Shown in pieces: positions 37,680-45,484 of a stretch of 64,000 nt of DNA. The notes under the pieces are model-generated. The model was not told the DNA's origin and ran no database searches. It worked only from the letters and a program-made list of their open reading frames with translations. Source of the DNA: CAYXVJ01 sp050309435 (GTDB taxonomy: Bacteria > Bacillota > Clostridia > Saccharofermentanales > Fastidiosipilaceae); contig JBNRMJ010000012.1 of the NCBI GenBank assembly GCA_050309435.1, positions 15,484-79,483 of the forward strand, read 5' to 3'. Numbering within the stretch: the first letter of the stretch is position 1; each line of letters starts with the position of its first letter. The position numbers were made by a program, and so were the translations under genes.

Positions 37680-38216
37680 ACATGGTGATTACAAATGGCT
37701 GTTCTGCAGGCATCACGCAAATGACACAATACTTCTTCCAAACACATCCAGTATTGAATATTGTCATGCTGGGAACCTTGACGACGGCACAGATGCTGGG
37801 AAGAGTCCTTGGCGGTGCTCTCCAATACAGGTTTTAAATACCGCGTCATAAGCGTTTTGGCTTCACCAAGTTAGTCTATTTACTCTATGATGTGATCGAT
37901 ACATTTGGCAGTGTCAATAGTTTTGTGTAAACCTCTTGCAGTCCTGAAGTGCGATAATCCGGAGCACCGCTTATCAAAACTTCCTGCCCGCAAATATAAG
38001 AGCCCGGTCAGCTCGATTAACTCTCTCTTGATGTCGGCGGGCATGGTACTTTCCTATCTTGTATCCGGCATCATGGCCGAGTACCTGACTTACCGTACGG
38101 TCGCCTTTGTTTTCGGTATCTTCCAGCTGCTGATTATGTATCTGCTGATCGTAAAGCCCGCTAACGATAACCGCTTGATTTATGAAGCCGACCGGTCAGC
38201 AGAAGAAAGCTGCTAA
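37625..38216 (+). pseudogene. Decayed MFS transporter gene (3' half)
   Basis: Translation from about 37625 gives helices typical of an MFS protein (RGLRNIGTYMVITNGCSAG, then YFFQTHPVLNIVMLGTLTTAQMLGR). The frame hits TAA at 37835-37837 but continues sensibly beyond it (IPRHKRFGFTKLVYLLYD) to another stop near 37930. The homology then resumes in a different frame from 37905 with LLMSAGMVLSYLVSGIMAEY and a last TM helix to 38216. So there is at least one nonsense mutation, one frame change and a missing 5' half. Confidence 0.7.
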
Positions 38217-38337
38217 TTCGGCGGAACCCTTTCCCTACATAAATTGGGAGGTAAAAAGAACTCTAGGGATTGCTCCTTTTCATAGTACGGGTATCAGGAT
38301 GATAATAATCTCAGATCTGCTGTGTTTCTCTCATAAA

Positions 38338-38378
38338 GAAAAGCCATCCGAACGAAATAGTTCGAATGGCTTTTCTAT
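38338..38378. terminator. Terminator-like inverted repeat
   Basis: GAAAAGCCATCCGAAC ... GTTCGAATGGCTTTTC with T and A runs on the two sides. It lies after the decayed MFS gene and marks the left edge of the AT-rich island. Confidence 0.75.
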
Positions 38379-38422
38379 TTGAATCAGCACCAAGCTTCTA
38401 ATACAATCCTCACAAAAGTAAA

Positions 38423-38576
38423 GACTGGGTTCAGGTTGGGTGCATTATTTTATGACTGGGTGCAAAGGTGCAGAGTTGGGTGCATTTTGCTTTTATTGGG
38501 TACATGATTACATCATTGGGTGCACTTTGCTTTTATTGGGTGCAAAGTTCTAACTTTGGGTGCATCGGATATTCAT
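38423..38576. repeat. Array of TGGGTGCA boxes with exact 20-bp period
   Basis: TGGGTGCA (once TGGGTACA) starts at 38437, 38457, 38477, 38497, 38517, 38537 and 38557, exactly 20 bp apart; a degenerate copy TGGGTTCA starts at 38426. The 12 bp between boxes differ from unit to unit, except that units 3 and 5 share TTTGCTTTTAT. Two helical turns per unit puts all boxes on one DNA face, as for a multimeric DNA-binding protein. Transposase-binding subterminal repeats, as at the ends of IS21- or Tn7-type elements, are one possibility. Confidence 0.85.
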
Positions 38577-38631
38577 CTTGATGAAATAAGGGAAAGAAGA
38601 AATTATGATAAATGTACTTAGCTGTTAGAAG

Positions 38632-40227
38632 TTATGCTTCTATTGTTAATGCCTGTCCATTTCTTAGGTGAAACTCAACCTCTGTCAAATCGCTATCCAT
38701 GATAACAACGTGGTCGACCAGACTCAGCCACAGTCCTTCAGAGAATTCAATGCATAAATTATCTAGCTTATGGATGCTATCAAGAAAACTTTCGCAGTTA
38801 AATCTACGCTTTTCTTTATCTGCAATAAGTTCTTTAAGTCTACTCAGCTCTTCCTGTTTGTTTTCATATAAGGCTAGCTCTGATTCATACATTTGCTGTT
38901 CAGCTTGACTATCGCCTGTCTCCATCCCTAGTGCTTTAATTTTGGCGCTAAGGCTTGAATACATCTCGGCTAGCTTTGCTTCGAGAACTGAAGCCTGTTC
39001 TTGCTCCCGACTCGTGTCCAAAACTTCGTTTATGGTGATCGTACAAATGGATATGATGCCGGTCTTTTCATGAATCAAATTGGCCAGCATTTTATTAAAC
39101 GCCTCTTTAATTTCATCTTCCGTTAAATGAGGCGTCGAGCAAGGTTCAACTTTTGCATATTTCTTGCCACACTGCCAAATGTATCGTTTGTATTTCGTTG
39201 TTGAATGCCAGACTTTTCTTGTAAATGGCTCGCCACAGCAAGCACAAAAAATACGTCCAGAGAAGAAGTTAACGGACGAGCCATAGTTTCTTTTCCCTTT
39301 TCGATTTTCGATTTCATGCTGGACCATATCAAAGACTTCATCACTAATAATAGCTGCGTGACTATTCTCAACATAATACTGAGGAATTTCTCCCTCATTT
39401 GCTTTTCTCTTCTTCGTGAGGAAATCTACAGTGAAGCTTTTTTGAAGTAGCGCATCAACCTTGTACTTTTCATTTTGCAAGATACTTTTTACCGTTGAAG
39501 CCTGCCATACGTCTTTACCTCTTGGTGTCTTGATACCGTCGTCGGACAGCCCCTTTGCGATTCCAGCATAGGTATTACCAAATAAGAACTCTCGATAAAT
39601 GCGTTTAATTATTTCTGCTTCTTCGGGAACAATTTCAGGATGTCCATTAGCCCCTTCTCGGTAACCCAGAAAGTTCTTATAGGCGATTAAAACTTTACCA
39701 TCTGAGAATCGCTTTCGTTGTCCCCAAGTGACATTCTCAGATAAGGACCTGCTCTCTTCTTGGGCAAGGCTACTCATAATCGTGATAAGCAGCTCGCCTT
39801 TGCTATCCATCGTCCAGATGTTTTCTTTCTCAAAATAAACCTCTACCCCCTTTTCCTTTAACTTTCTTACGGTGGTAAGGGTATCAACGGTGTTTCTCGC
39901 AAACCTAGAGACCGACTTCGTTAAAATCAAATCAATCTTTCCACAGATGGCGTCTTCAACCATTGATTGAAAGCCTTCACGCTTCGCTGTCATTAATCCT
40001 GAAATACCCTCATCCGTATAGACTTTTACAAAATCCCACTCGTTATTCGCTTTGATGTGTTTTGTGTAGTAGTCAATCTGAGCTTCATAACTATTTAACT
40101 GCTCGTCCATCTCCGTTGAAACTCTAGCATACGCTGCAACCCTCTTTTTCTTTTCAGGATGTAAATCGACTGGTTGCAAAAACGATGATGGTCTTTTCTC
40201 TATCTTGGTAACTTTACGTACTTTCAT
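38632..40227 (-). CDS. Large serine recombinase
   Basis: A 531-residue site-specific recombinase. The resolvase-type catalytic domain starts at about residue 30, with YARVSTEMDEQ carrying the nucleophile Ser37 and KSVSRFARNT with active-site Arg. A Recombinase domain follows (GIKTPRGKDVWQASTVKSILQNEKY), then a zinc ribbon whose Cys pairs are in FCACCGEPF and further on near EPCSTP, and a long coiled coil. This type integrates or excises phages and mobile elements. The frame is intact. Its start overlaps by four bases the tail of a second recombinase, as in tandem recombinase cassettes of Clostridia. The target att site is not identifiable. Confidence 0.92.
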   Translation of the reverse strand: MKVRKVTKIEKRPSSFLQPVDLHPEKKKRVAAYARVSTEMDEQLNSYEAQIDYYTKHIKANNEWDFVKVYTDEGISGLMTAKREGFQSMVEDAICGKIDLILTKSVSRFARNTVDTLTTVRKLKEKGVEVYFEKENIWTMDSKGELLITIMSSLAQEESRSLSENVTWGQRKRFSDGKVLIAYKNFLGYREGANGHPEIVPEEAEIIKRIYREFLFGNTYAGIAKGLSDDGIKTPRGKDVWQASTVKSILQNEKYKVDALLQKSFTVDFLTKKRKANEGEIPQYYVENSHAAIISDEVFDMVQHEIENRKGKRNYGSSVNFFSGRIFCACCGEPFTRKVWHSTTKYKRYIWQCGKKYAKVEPCSTPHLTEDEIKEAFNKMLANLIHEKTGIISICTITINEVLDTSREQEQASVLEAKLAEMYSSLSAKIKALGMETGDSQAEQQMYESELALYENKQEELSRLKELIADKEKRRFNCESFLDSIHKLDNLCIEFSEGLWLSLVDHVVIMDSDLTEVEFHLRNGQALTIEA

Positions 40228-40436
40228 TTCGAACTCCTCTCCCTATTTCGTCTACCAACCTCCGCTCGCATTTCTGGCGTCCAGGACTCTGACCTTGAAC
40301 GATCCTGCCAGATTTTTAGCACCGTAGTTCCGTCTTGCAAACGAAATAAAACTTCATTTGCTCCCGGTATCACAATTTCCTGAATTTGTTCTTTAACCTC
40401 ATCTGGGTCGAATTGAGTTAACTGTAAAACTTCCAC
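40224..40436 (-). pseudogene. C-terminal fragment of a second serine recombinase
   Basis: A 70-codon frame with GTG at its first possible start. It reads NEVLFRLQDGTTVLKIW followed by RSRSESWTPEMRAEVGRRN, which resembles the tail of large serine recombinases that often lie just upstream of another recombinase gene. No catalytic domain precedes it: the frame meets a stop at 40452-40454, at the junction with the holin remnant. It is therefore a remnant created by a deletion. Confidence 0.6.
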
Positions 40437-40441
40437 ACATA

Positions 40442-40843
40442 TCCAATTGGATCAAGGGGATTTGTGCTGTAATCGGTGGGGCGCTTAGCTGGCTTTTTGG
40501 AGACTTAAGCGGAATGTTTTACGCACTCGTTGCTTTTGTGGTGATCGATTACATCACAGGTGTTATTGCTGCCGCTGTACAACAGGAACTTAATAGCACT
40601 ATCGGTTTTAAGGGAATTGCAAAAAAGGTATTCATCTTCCTAATCGTAGGTCTTGCTCACATCATTGACGCCTACATCTTAGGAGATGGGGACGTAATTA
40701 GAACCGCTGCGATTTTCTTTTACCTATCTAACGAAGGACTATCCATCATCGAAAATTCGGTGCGGATTGGTCTGCCGGTACCCAAAACACTAAAAGACGC
40801 TTTAGAACGCTTAAGCGAGGAGGACGAAGATGAATCTAAATAA
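40442..40843 (+). CDS. Phage-type holin, 5' end lost
   Basis: From ATG 40514 there are 109 residues with helices FYALVAFVVIDYITGVIAAA and VFIFLIVGLAHIIDAYIL, the pattern of the toxin-secretion/phage-lysis holin family (Holin_4). The same frame is open and homologous further upstream (WIKGICAVIGGALSWLFGDLSG) back to about 40442, but no start codon is present there; family members normally begin about ten residues earlier. So the true start was removed at the junction with the recombinase fragment. The product from ATG 40514 would lack the first membrane helix. Overlaps the amidase gene by 14 bp, the usual lysis-cassette arrangement. Confidence 0.65.
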   Translation, partial: SNWIKGICAVIGGALSWLFGDLSGMFYALVAFVVIDYITGVIAAAVQQELNSTIGFKGIAKKVFIFLIVGLAHIIDAYILGDGDVIRTAAIFFYLSNEGLSIIENSVRIGLPVPKTLKDALERLSEEDEDESK

Positions 40844-41873
40844 ATTAATTCTTGTGAACAATGATTGCTACAAAGCAGATAGAAAAATCCAAGTGCAAGG
40901 TATCATGGTGCACTCGACAGGTGTGAACAATCCCCATATAAGTCGTTACGTTGGTCCAGACGATGGAAAACTGGGTAAAAACAAGTATAACAACCATTGG
41001 AACCAAGTGATGGATAGAAAAGTCTGTGTGCATGCTTTCATCGGGAAATTAAAAGACGGGAGCATAGCGACATACCAGACTCTTCCTTGGGATCACTTCG
41101 GTTGGCATGCTGGAGGCGCTGCTAATGCAACCCACACCAGTTTTGAAATCTGTGAAGATGGGCTTGATGATAAGAAGTATTTTCTTGCTGTTTATAAAGA
41201 AGCTACAGAGCTTTGTGCGTATTTGTGCAAGCTCTATAAGCTAGATCCATTAAAAGACGGTGTCATCATTGGCCATTACGAAGGATATAAACGGGGTGTA
41301 GCATCGAACCACGGCGACCCTATTCACTGGTTTTCGAAGTTTGGAAAGAGCATGGATACCTTCAGAAAGGATGTCAAAGCCTTGATGGGAAGCTCGGGCA
41401 AAGCATCTGCTTCTGCCCCATCTTCAGCGAAAAAACCTATGTACCGGGTGAGGAAGTCTTGGGCAGATAGCAATAGCCAAATTGGTGCGTTTAAAATTCT
41501 AGATAATGCCAAGAAAAAGGCGGATAATCAGCCAGGTTATTCTGTTTTTAATGAATCCGGAAAGAAAATCTATCCGATGGAATCTACTAATATATACACA
41601 GTGAAGAACGGAGATTCGCTTTGGAGCATTGCACAGAAGTTCTTAGGTGATGGTTCGAGGTATCCTGAAATCAAAAGCTATAACGGAATTAGCTCCGACC
41701 TGATTCGAGTTGGCCAAGTACTGAAAATCCCTACAGAAAGCACAGGCTTTAAAGTTGGTGATACTGTGAGAATTACCGCTAAGCGCTACACCACAGGTGA
41801 GCTTATCCCGGACTGGGTGAAAAACAAAACTCACAAAATCAGTGAGTTCGGTGAAGGAAAAGTGCTTCTTTGA
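40830..41873 (+). CDS. N-acetylmuramoyl-L-alanine amidase with LysM, C terminus cut by a TGA
   Basis: A 347-residue phage-type endolysin. Residues ~18-170 are an Amidase_2 domain with IQVQGIMVHSTG, the HAGGAAN segment and HGDPIHWF providing zinc-binding histidines. A linker and a repeat with YRVRKSWADSNSQIGAF follow, then a LysM motif (YTVKNGDSLWSIAQKFLGD) and the start of an SH3-like tail. The frame ends at TGA 41871-41873 in KVLL, but continues in frame with PDGIASWVAIDGIERA to TAA 41925-41927, which completes the SH3-like fold. A nonsense mutation at a residue where homologs would have a small residue is likely. GAGGAGG precedes ATG. Activity may be reduced. Confidence 0.85.
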   Translation: MNLNKLILVNNDCYKADRKIQVQGIMVHSTGVNNPHISRYVGPDDGKLGKNKYNNHWNQVMDRKVCVHAFIGKLKDGSIATYQTLPWDHFGWHAGGAANATHTSFEICEDGLDDKKYFLAVYKEATELCAYLCKLYKLDPLKDGVIIGHYEGYKRGVASNHGDPIHWFSKFGKSMDTFRKDVKALMGSSGKASASAPSSAKKPMYRVRKSWADSNSQIGAFKILDNAKKKADNQPGYSVFNESGKKIYPMESTNIYTVKNGDSLWSIAQKFLGDGSRYPEIKSYNGISSDLIRVGQVLKIPTESTGFKVGDTVRITAKRYTTGELIPDWVKNKTHKISEFGEGKVLL

Positions 41874-41931
41874 TATCCTGATGGTATTGCATCATGGGTT
41901 GCAATTGATGGTATAGAGAGAGCTTAAATTT

Positions 41932-41977
41932 AGCCCCGCAGTATGGTTCTTTGGGATCCAGCTGTGGGGCTTATTTT
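41932..41977 (+). terminator. Terminator of the holin-amidase cassette
   Basis: AGCCCCGCAG / CTGTGGGGCT stem followed by TATTTTGC, immediately after the ancestral amidase stop. Confidence 0.75.
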
Positions 41978-41978
41978 G

Positions 41979-43775
41979 CTAAAGAGAATAGTAATACTTA
42001 CGAATGTAGTCTGACATTAGTCTCCTTCTAAGGTTCAAGAAATTAAGATAATCCGACTCATCCATATTAATGAACTCAACAGGCACACAGTTTTCTTCAA
42101 GATTGCGTTCTAAATCTTCTTGTGAAGAAATTCCTCCAAAAGACTGATTGCCACCATGGACTTGTTCTAGCATCTTTGACATATATACTTTTGGAGAATT
42201 CGCCCCAATTTTAATATTAATTTCAGATTGAGTGTACACATAGTTTGCGACTTGATTATAATCCCGTTGGTTTGAAAACCCAGAGTTTTGAAGGAACTTT
42301 TTAGGAAAAATATGGTGAATATCACCTCTTTGCTCGATTAAAGTTGGAACATCAATTTGTTCTGACAAAAAGCCACGAGCACTATTTTTAACTTGAGCCA
42401 TGACAAAAACATTAAAATATGGACTGCTTCGAACTGAAGTATTAAGGTTGTTAACTAACACATTGTTCCAATAAGCATCCGATAACTCACCTTCTTCGGT
42501 CATGCGTAAGTACTCTTCTGGGTTAGAAGTGTCAAATCTCTTAACGTCGTAATCAAAGGACGATTCCGGTGAACTGGAGTATCTTGTAGTAAGTATAGAT
42601 AGGACTATCCATTTTCGAACTACTTTCTCTATAATATGGGCCGGGATCCCTTTTTCTCTGAGGAGTAAATATAAGACATATCCAAAATTCAAAACGTTTT
42701 TCGAGCGAACCAAAGATTTGTCGATAATTCCTGTAGATTTCACTATCATGATGAATCGTTTAAAATTAGTTTCGTTTACATAGTCAAAGACTCCATCTTT
42801 TAACTTCGAAAAAGATTCTTCAGCAATACTTTCATGATTTTCTCTTGTTTTAAAGTCTCTACCTGACAATAAACTGACGAGATCGGAAATTCTTCCTCTT
42901 TTAAATTTATAAGTAAATGCTACTCTTAATACATCAGAATAACTTGGAATATAAATATCTTGACTCTCTCCAACTACCCAACTAATCTTACGATATATTT
43001 CTGTTTCCTGAAACTCAGTGTCATTAGCTAGGATTTGCTCATGATCCATTGGTCTTTCCCAAAAATGGCAAAAATAGTCGATTGTTTTTCTAATATTAGT
43101 CCCATCATATAAAGAATCTGATGATATTTTTGACATAGCAAAGTCTGCCTGTGACAATACAACTCCCTGTGAATTAATTCTAATAAATACATCAGTAACT
43201 TCTTCGATAGATAAGGTGTCAGAGAGCTCAATAACCCCAATATTAATATTTTTTATAGACTCCAATGCTTGTATTCTCGACGCAATATCATCCTCTTTGC
43301 CTAGTAATTCGTTCATCTCGCAGTACTTAGCGACAAAAGACCATTGTGAATAATCTGCTGCAAATATTTCACTTATGTCTGCTATCCAAGTGACGTCTTT
43401 CTTTATTGCCGAGTTACTGACTTCAAAGACTTCTTCAATGGGATTGAAAGCAATTTGAATTCTCTTCTTTTTATAATTCTTGTCAATAATAGAAAGACCA
43501 GCTATTGCCGCCTCCATTGCTGTGACTCTTTGTTGACCATCTATCAATATCTTCTTTCCTTTAGAGATACTACCATCTTTAAGAACGATATCAGGATTTT
43601 TCCAAATGATTAGGTAGCCGACAGGGTATCCCTTATATAACGAGTCCATCAAATCTCTTACTTTTGTTGCATTCCAAACGAAAGGTCGTTGAATCTCAGG
43701 AATTGCAACTTCATCTGAGTCAATCCAATTCAATACGTTTCGAACTTGAGTATTATACACATCATATTTAGACAT
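41979..43775 (-). CDS. DUF262 protein with HNH-like motif, GmrSD-type defence candidate
   Basis: A 598-residue AT-rich gene. The N-terminal DUF262 domain has IPEIQRPFVWN (residues 25-35), DSLYKGYPVG and LIDGQQRVTAM (residues 78-86), the ParB-like nucleotide-binding/hydrolysing core. Near the C terminus DIHHIFP (485-491) with downstream Asn residues is a DUF1524/HNH-type nuclease motif. This single-chain layout resembles GmrSD and related type IV restriction proteins that act on modified phage DNA; that role is inference. No methylase, partner nuclease or other defence gene is next to it. Sequence is foreign compared with the housekeeping genes. Confidence 0.85.
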   Translation of the reverse strand: MSKYDVYNTQVRNVLNWIDSDEVAIPEIQRPFVWNATKVRDLMDSLYKGYPVGYLIIWKNPDIVLKDGSISKGKKILIDGQQRVTAMEAAIAGLSIIDKNYKKKRIQIAFNPIEEVFEVSNSAIKKDVTWIADISEIFAADYSQWSFVAKYCEMNELLGKEDDIASRIQALESIKNINIGVIELSDTLSIEEVTDVFIRINSQGVVLSQADFAMSKISSDSLYDGTNIRKTIDYFCHFWERPMDHEQILANDTEFQETEIYRKISWVVGESQDIYIPSYSDVLRVAFTYKFKRGRISDLVSLLSGRDFKTRENHESIAEESFSKLKDGVFDYVNETNFKRFIMIVKSTGIIDKSLVRSKNVLNFGYVLYLLLREKGIPAHIIEKVVRKWIVLSILTTRYSSSPESSFDYDVKRFDTSNPEEYLRMTEEGELSDAYWNNVLVNNLNTSVRSSPYFNVFVMAQVKNSARGFLSEQIDVPTLIEQRGDIHHIFPKKFLQNSGFSNQRDYNQVANYVYTQSEINIKIGANSPKVYMSKMLEQVHGGNQSFGGISSQEDLERNLEENCVPVEFINMDESDYLNFLNLRRRLMSDYIRKYYYSL

Positions 43776-43966
43776 AAGGCTACCTCGATAATTACCTGAT
43801 ATAAAAATTATAGCAGATCCAATATATTAGTCTAAAATATTTTCTCCATCGTGAGTGAAAAACCTTCACTAATTAATATACATTTTACGATCCAAGAGTT
43901 CGACGTTATGGAGGATACCAAGACGATAAACAAGTGATAAATTGATTCAGCTTAATTGGAATAATT

Positions 43967-44126
43967 ATACTAACTATACGAAACTCATACTAGCTATACG
44001 AAACTCATACTAGCTATACGAAAGTCGTACTAGCTACATGAAAGTCATACTGTCTATATGAAAGTCATACTAGCTATGCAAAAGTCGAACTAGCTATATG
44101 AAAGTCATACTAGCTACACGAAAGTC
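43967..44126. repeat. Eight tandem 20-bp repeats, ATACTAGCTATACGAAAGTC type
   Basis: Units start at 43967, 43987, 44007, 44027, 44047, 44067, 44087 and 44107 without spacers. The TAGCTAT core and the AAAGTC (or AAACTC) end are conserved; the ATACG/ATATG part and the first bases vary. The units are too similar and contiguous for CRISPR. They could be iterons, transposase-binding repeats at an element end, or operators for the DUF262 gene, whose start is about 190 bp away. The rest of the 43776-44308 gap holds no gene. Confidence 0.9.
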
Positions 44127-44265
44127 AGAACTTTTGAATGTTAGTGCACCCAGTCTGGCAGAGAAAATAGAAATTCTGAAAAATCAGGATTTTTACAGCC
44201 AGCTTGCACCTTTTCGTAATTCTGACTACTCCCCGAAAGCCTTATATAACAGGCTTTTCCAAGCA

Positions 44266-44303
44266 TAAAAAAGACCCTAGTGATTGTATCATTACTAGAG
44301 TCC
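44266..44303 (-). terminator. Terminator of the five-tRNA operon
   Basis: Minus strand: GACTCTAGTAAT...ATCACTAGGGTC followed by TTTTTTATGC, six bases past the tRNA-Cys end. Confidence 0.82.
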
Positions 44304-44308
44304 TTATT

Positions 44309-44383
<75 letters not shown>

Positions 44384-44473
44384 GGTACAAGAAGTTTAGT
44401 GAAAACTTCTCAAATTATTGATATAGGGAGAATCGCTTCTCCCTACACTAGTTAAAGCCTATAATGGCTATTC

Positions 44474-44548
44474 TGGAGCGGAATACGAGATTCGAACTCG
44501 CGACTTTCACCTTGGCAAGGTGACACTCTACCACTGAGTTAATTCCGC
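44474..44548 (-). tRNA. tRNA-Gly (anticodon GCC), copy 2
   Basis: 75 nt, identical in sequence to the solitary tRNA-Gly at 33459-33533, same orientation. Confidence 0.97.
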
Positions 44549-44550
44549 AA

Positions 44551-44627
44551 TGGTGGGTACTACTGGGCTCGAACCAGCGACCTCATGCGTGTGAAGCATG
44601 CGCTCTGACCAGCTGAGCTAAGCACCC
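44551..44627 (-). tRNA. tRNA-Val (anticodon CAC)
   Basis: 77 nt with CCA encoded; acceptor GGGTGCT/AGTACCC, anticodon stem CATGC/GCATG with loop TTCACAC. Confidence 0.95.
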
Positions 44628-44633
44628 AAAATT

Positions 44634-44708
44634 TGGTGACCCATAGGAGAATCGAACTCCTGTCTTCGCCGTGAAAGGGCGATGTCTTGACCGCTTGACC
44701 AATGGGCC
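44634..44708 (-). tRNA. tRNA-Glu (anticodon TTC)
   Basis: 75 nt with CCA encoded; acceptor GGCCCAT/ATGGGTC, anticodon loop CTTTCAC. Confidence 0.96.
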
Positions 44709-44713
44709 GTTTA

Positions 44714-44790
44714 TGGTAGCGGCAGTGGGATTCGAACCTACGACTCTTCGGGTATGAACCGAATGCTCTGGCCAGCTGAGCTATACCGCC
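44714..44790 (-). tRNA. tRNA-Met, elongator (anticodon CAT)
   Basis: 77 nt with CCA encoded; acceptor GGCGGTA/TGCCGCT, anticodon stem TTCGG/CCGAA with loop TTCATAC. The absence of three G-C pairs in the anticodon stem excludes the initiator; a tRNA-Ile with modified CAT is less likely. First gene of the cluster. Confidence 0.9.
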
Positions 44791-44856
44791 ATATCCATAT
44801 TATTATCGTGGCATAAGTTCCACTGAGGTGCTACGCGCTTTCTCAAGCGCTACGTT

Positions 44857-44885
44857 ATAATACCAAGTATAGCATTTCTTGTCAA
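44857..44885 (-). promoter_or_regulatory. Promoter of the tRNA operon
   Basis: Minus strand TTGACA, 17 bp, TATTAT; about 65 bp upstream of tRNA-Met. Confidence 0.82.
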
Positions 44886-44994
44886 CGGTCTTTTCAAGCA
44901 ATTCTTGATCTTTCCCAAACTTTCTGGAAATTGTCCGAGACAACTAACCTTTGAAAAAAATACTCTCCGAAATATCCAAATCCGAATAAATGAT

Positions 44995-45024
44995 AAAAAA
45001 GAAGGCCATCCGCAGATGACCTTC
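44995..45024 (-). terminator. Terminator after rplL
   Basis: Minus strand: GAAGGTCATC-TGCG-GATGGCCTTC then TTTTTT; about 20 bp past the rplL stop. Confidence 0.9.
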
Positions 45025-45045
45025 TCTCGGGCTATTTAAGCGAAA

Positions 45046-45420
45046 TTACTTCAGCTCTACTTCAGCGCCGGCTTCCTTAAGCTTGGCGGCAGCAGCCTCG
45101 GCATCTTCCTTGGAGATGTTCTCCTTGATGTTGCTGGGTGCTTCGTCAACCAGAGCCTTGGCTTCCTTGAGGCCCAGACCTGTCAGCTCGCGAACGACCT
45201 TGATGACAGCGATCTTCTGAGCACCGGCATTCTTAAGAACAACGGTGAACTCGCTTTGCTCTTCGACTTCGACAGCAGCGGCGGCGCCGGGAGCGGCAAC
45301 AGCAACAGCGGAAGCAGATACGCCGAACTCTTCTTCCAGAGCCTTAACGAGCTCGGAGAGTTCGAGGACGCTGAGAGACTTAACTTCTTCAATAAATTTA
45401 GTGATTTTCTCACTAGCCAT
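45046..45420 (-). CDS. rplL: Ribosomal protein L7/L12
   Basis: A 124-residue stalk protein that recruits translation factors. The N-terminal dimerisation part (ITKFIEEVKSLSVLELSELVKALEEEF), an Ala/Gly hinge, and the C-terminal EKTEFTVVL-type globular domain with GLGLKEAKALVDEAP are all present. ATG 45420 has GGAGG eight bases ahead; the five codons upstream are not part of the protein. It follows rplJ by 64 bp. Confidence 0.97.
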   Translation of the reverse strand: MASEKITKFIEEVKSLSVLELSELVKALEEEFGVSASAVAVAAPGAAAAVEVEEQSEFTVVLKNAGAQKIAVIKVVRELTGLGLKEAKALVDEAPSNIKENISKEDAEAAAAKLKEAGAEVELK

Positions 45421-45484
45421 GATAGTATCCTCCATAATTTAAATAATAATTTTACTAGCTAAGCAAATGCTTGGCCGGAATTGT

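Larger units (their letters stand above)
38423..44155. mobile_element. AT-rich island, probable composite phage/transposon remnant
   Basis: About 5.7 kb of lower GC and different codon use than its neighbours. It holds a large serine recombinase, the tail of a second recombinase, a 5'-truncated holin, a LysM amidase and a DUF262/HNH gene. The left edge carries GACTGGGTTCA (38423-38433) and the right edge TGCACCCAGTC (44145-44155), its inverted counterpart with one difference. Both edges have 20-bp-periodic arrays. No target-site duplication is evident, so these boundaries are a proposal and the island may combine several insertions. Confidence 0.4.

Noticed and set aside
38437..38576. Possible CRISPR array
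   Set aside because: Conserved box is only 8 bp and the variable part 12 bp, far below repeat and spacer lengths; no cas gene.
41871..41873. UGA read as an amino acid (altered genetic code)
   Set aside because: Intact housekeeping genes in this window, such as the M3 peptidase, use TGA as their normal stop, so a nonsense mutation is the simpler reading.
43967..44126. Possible CRISPR array
   Set aside because: Units are contiguous 20-mers without unique spacers and no cas gene is near.
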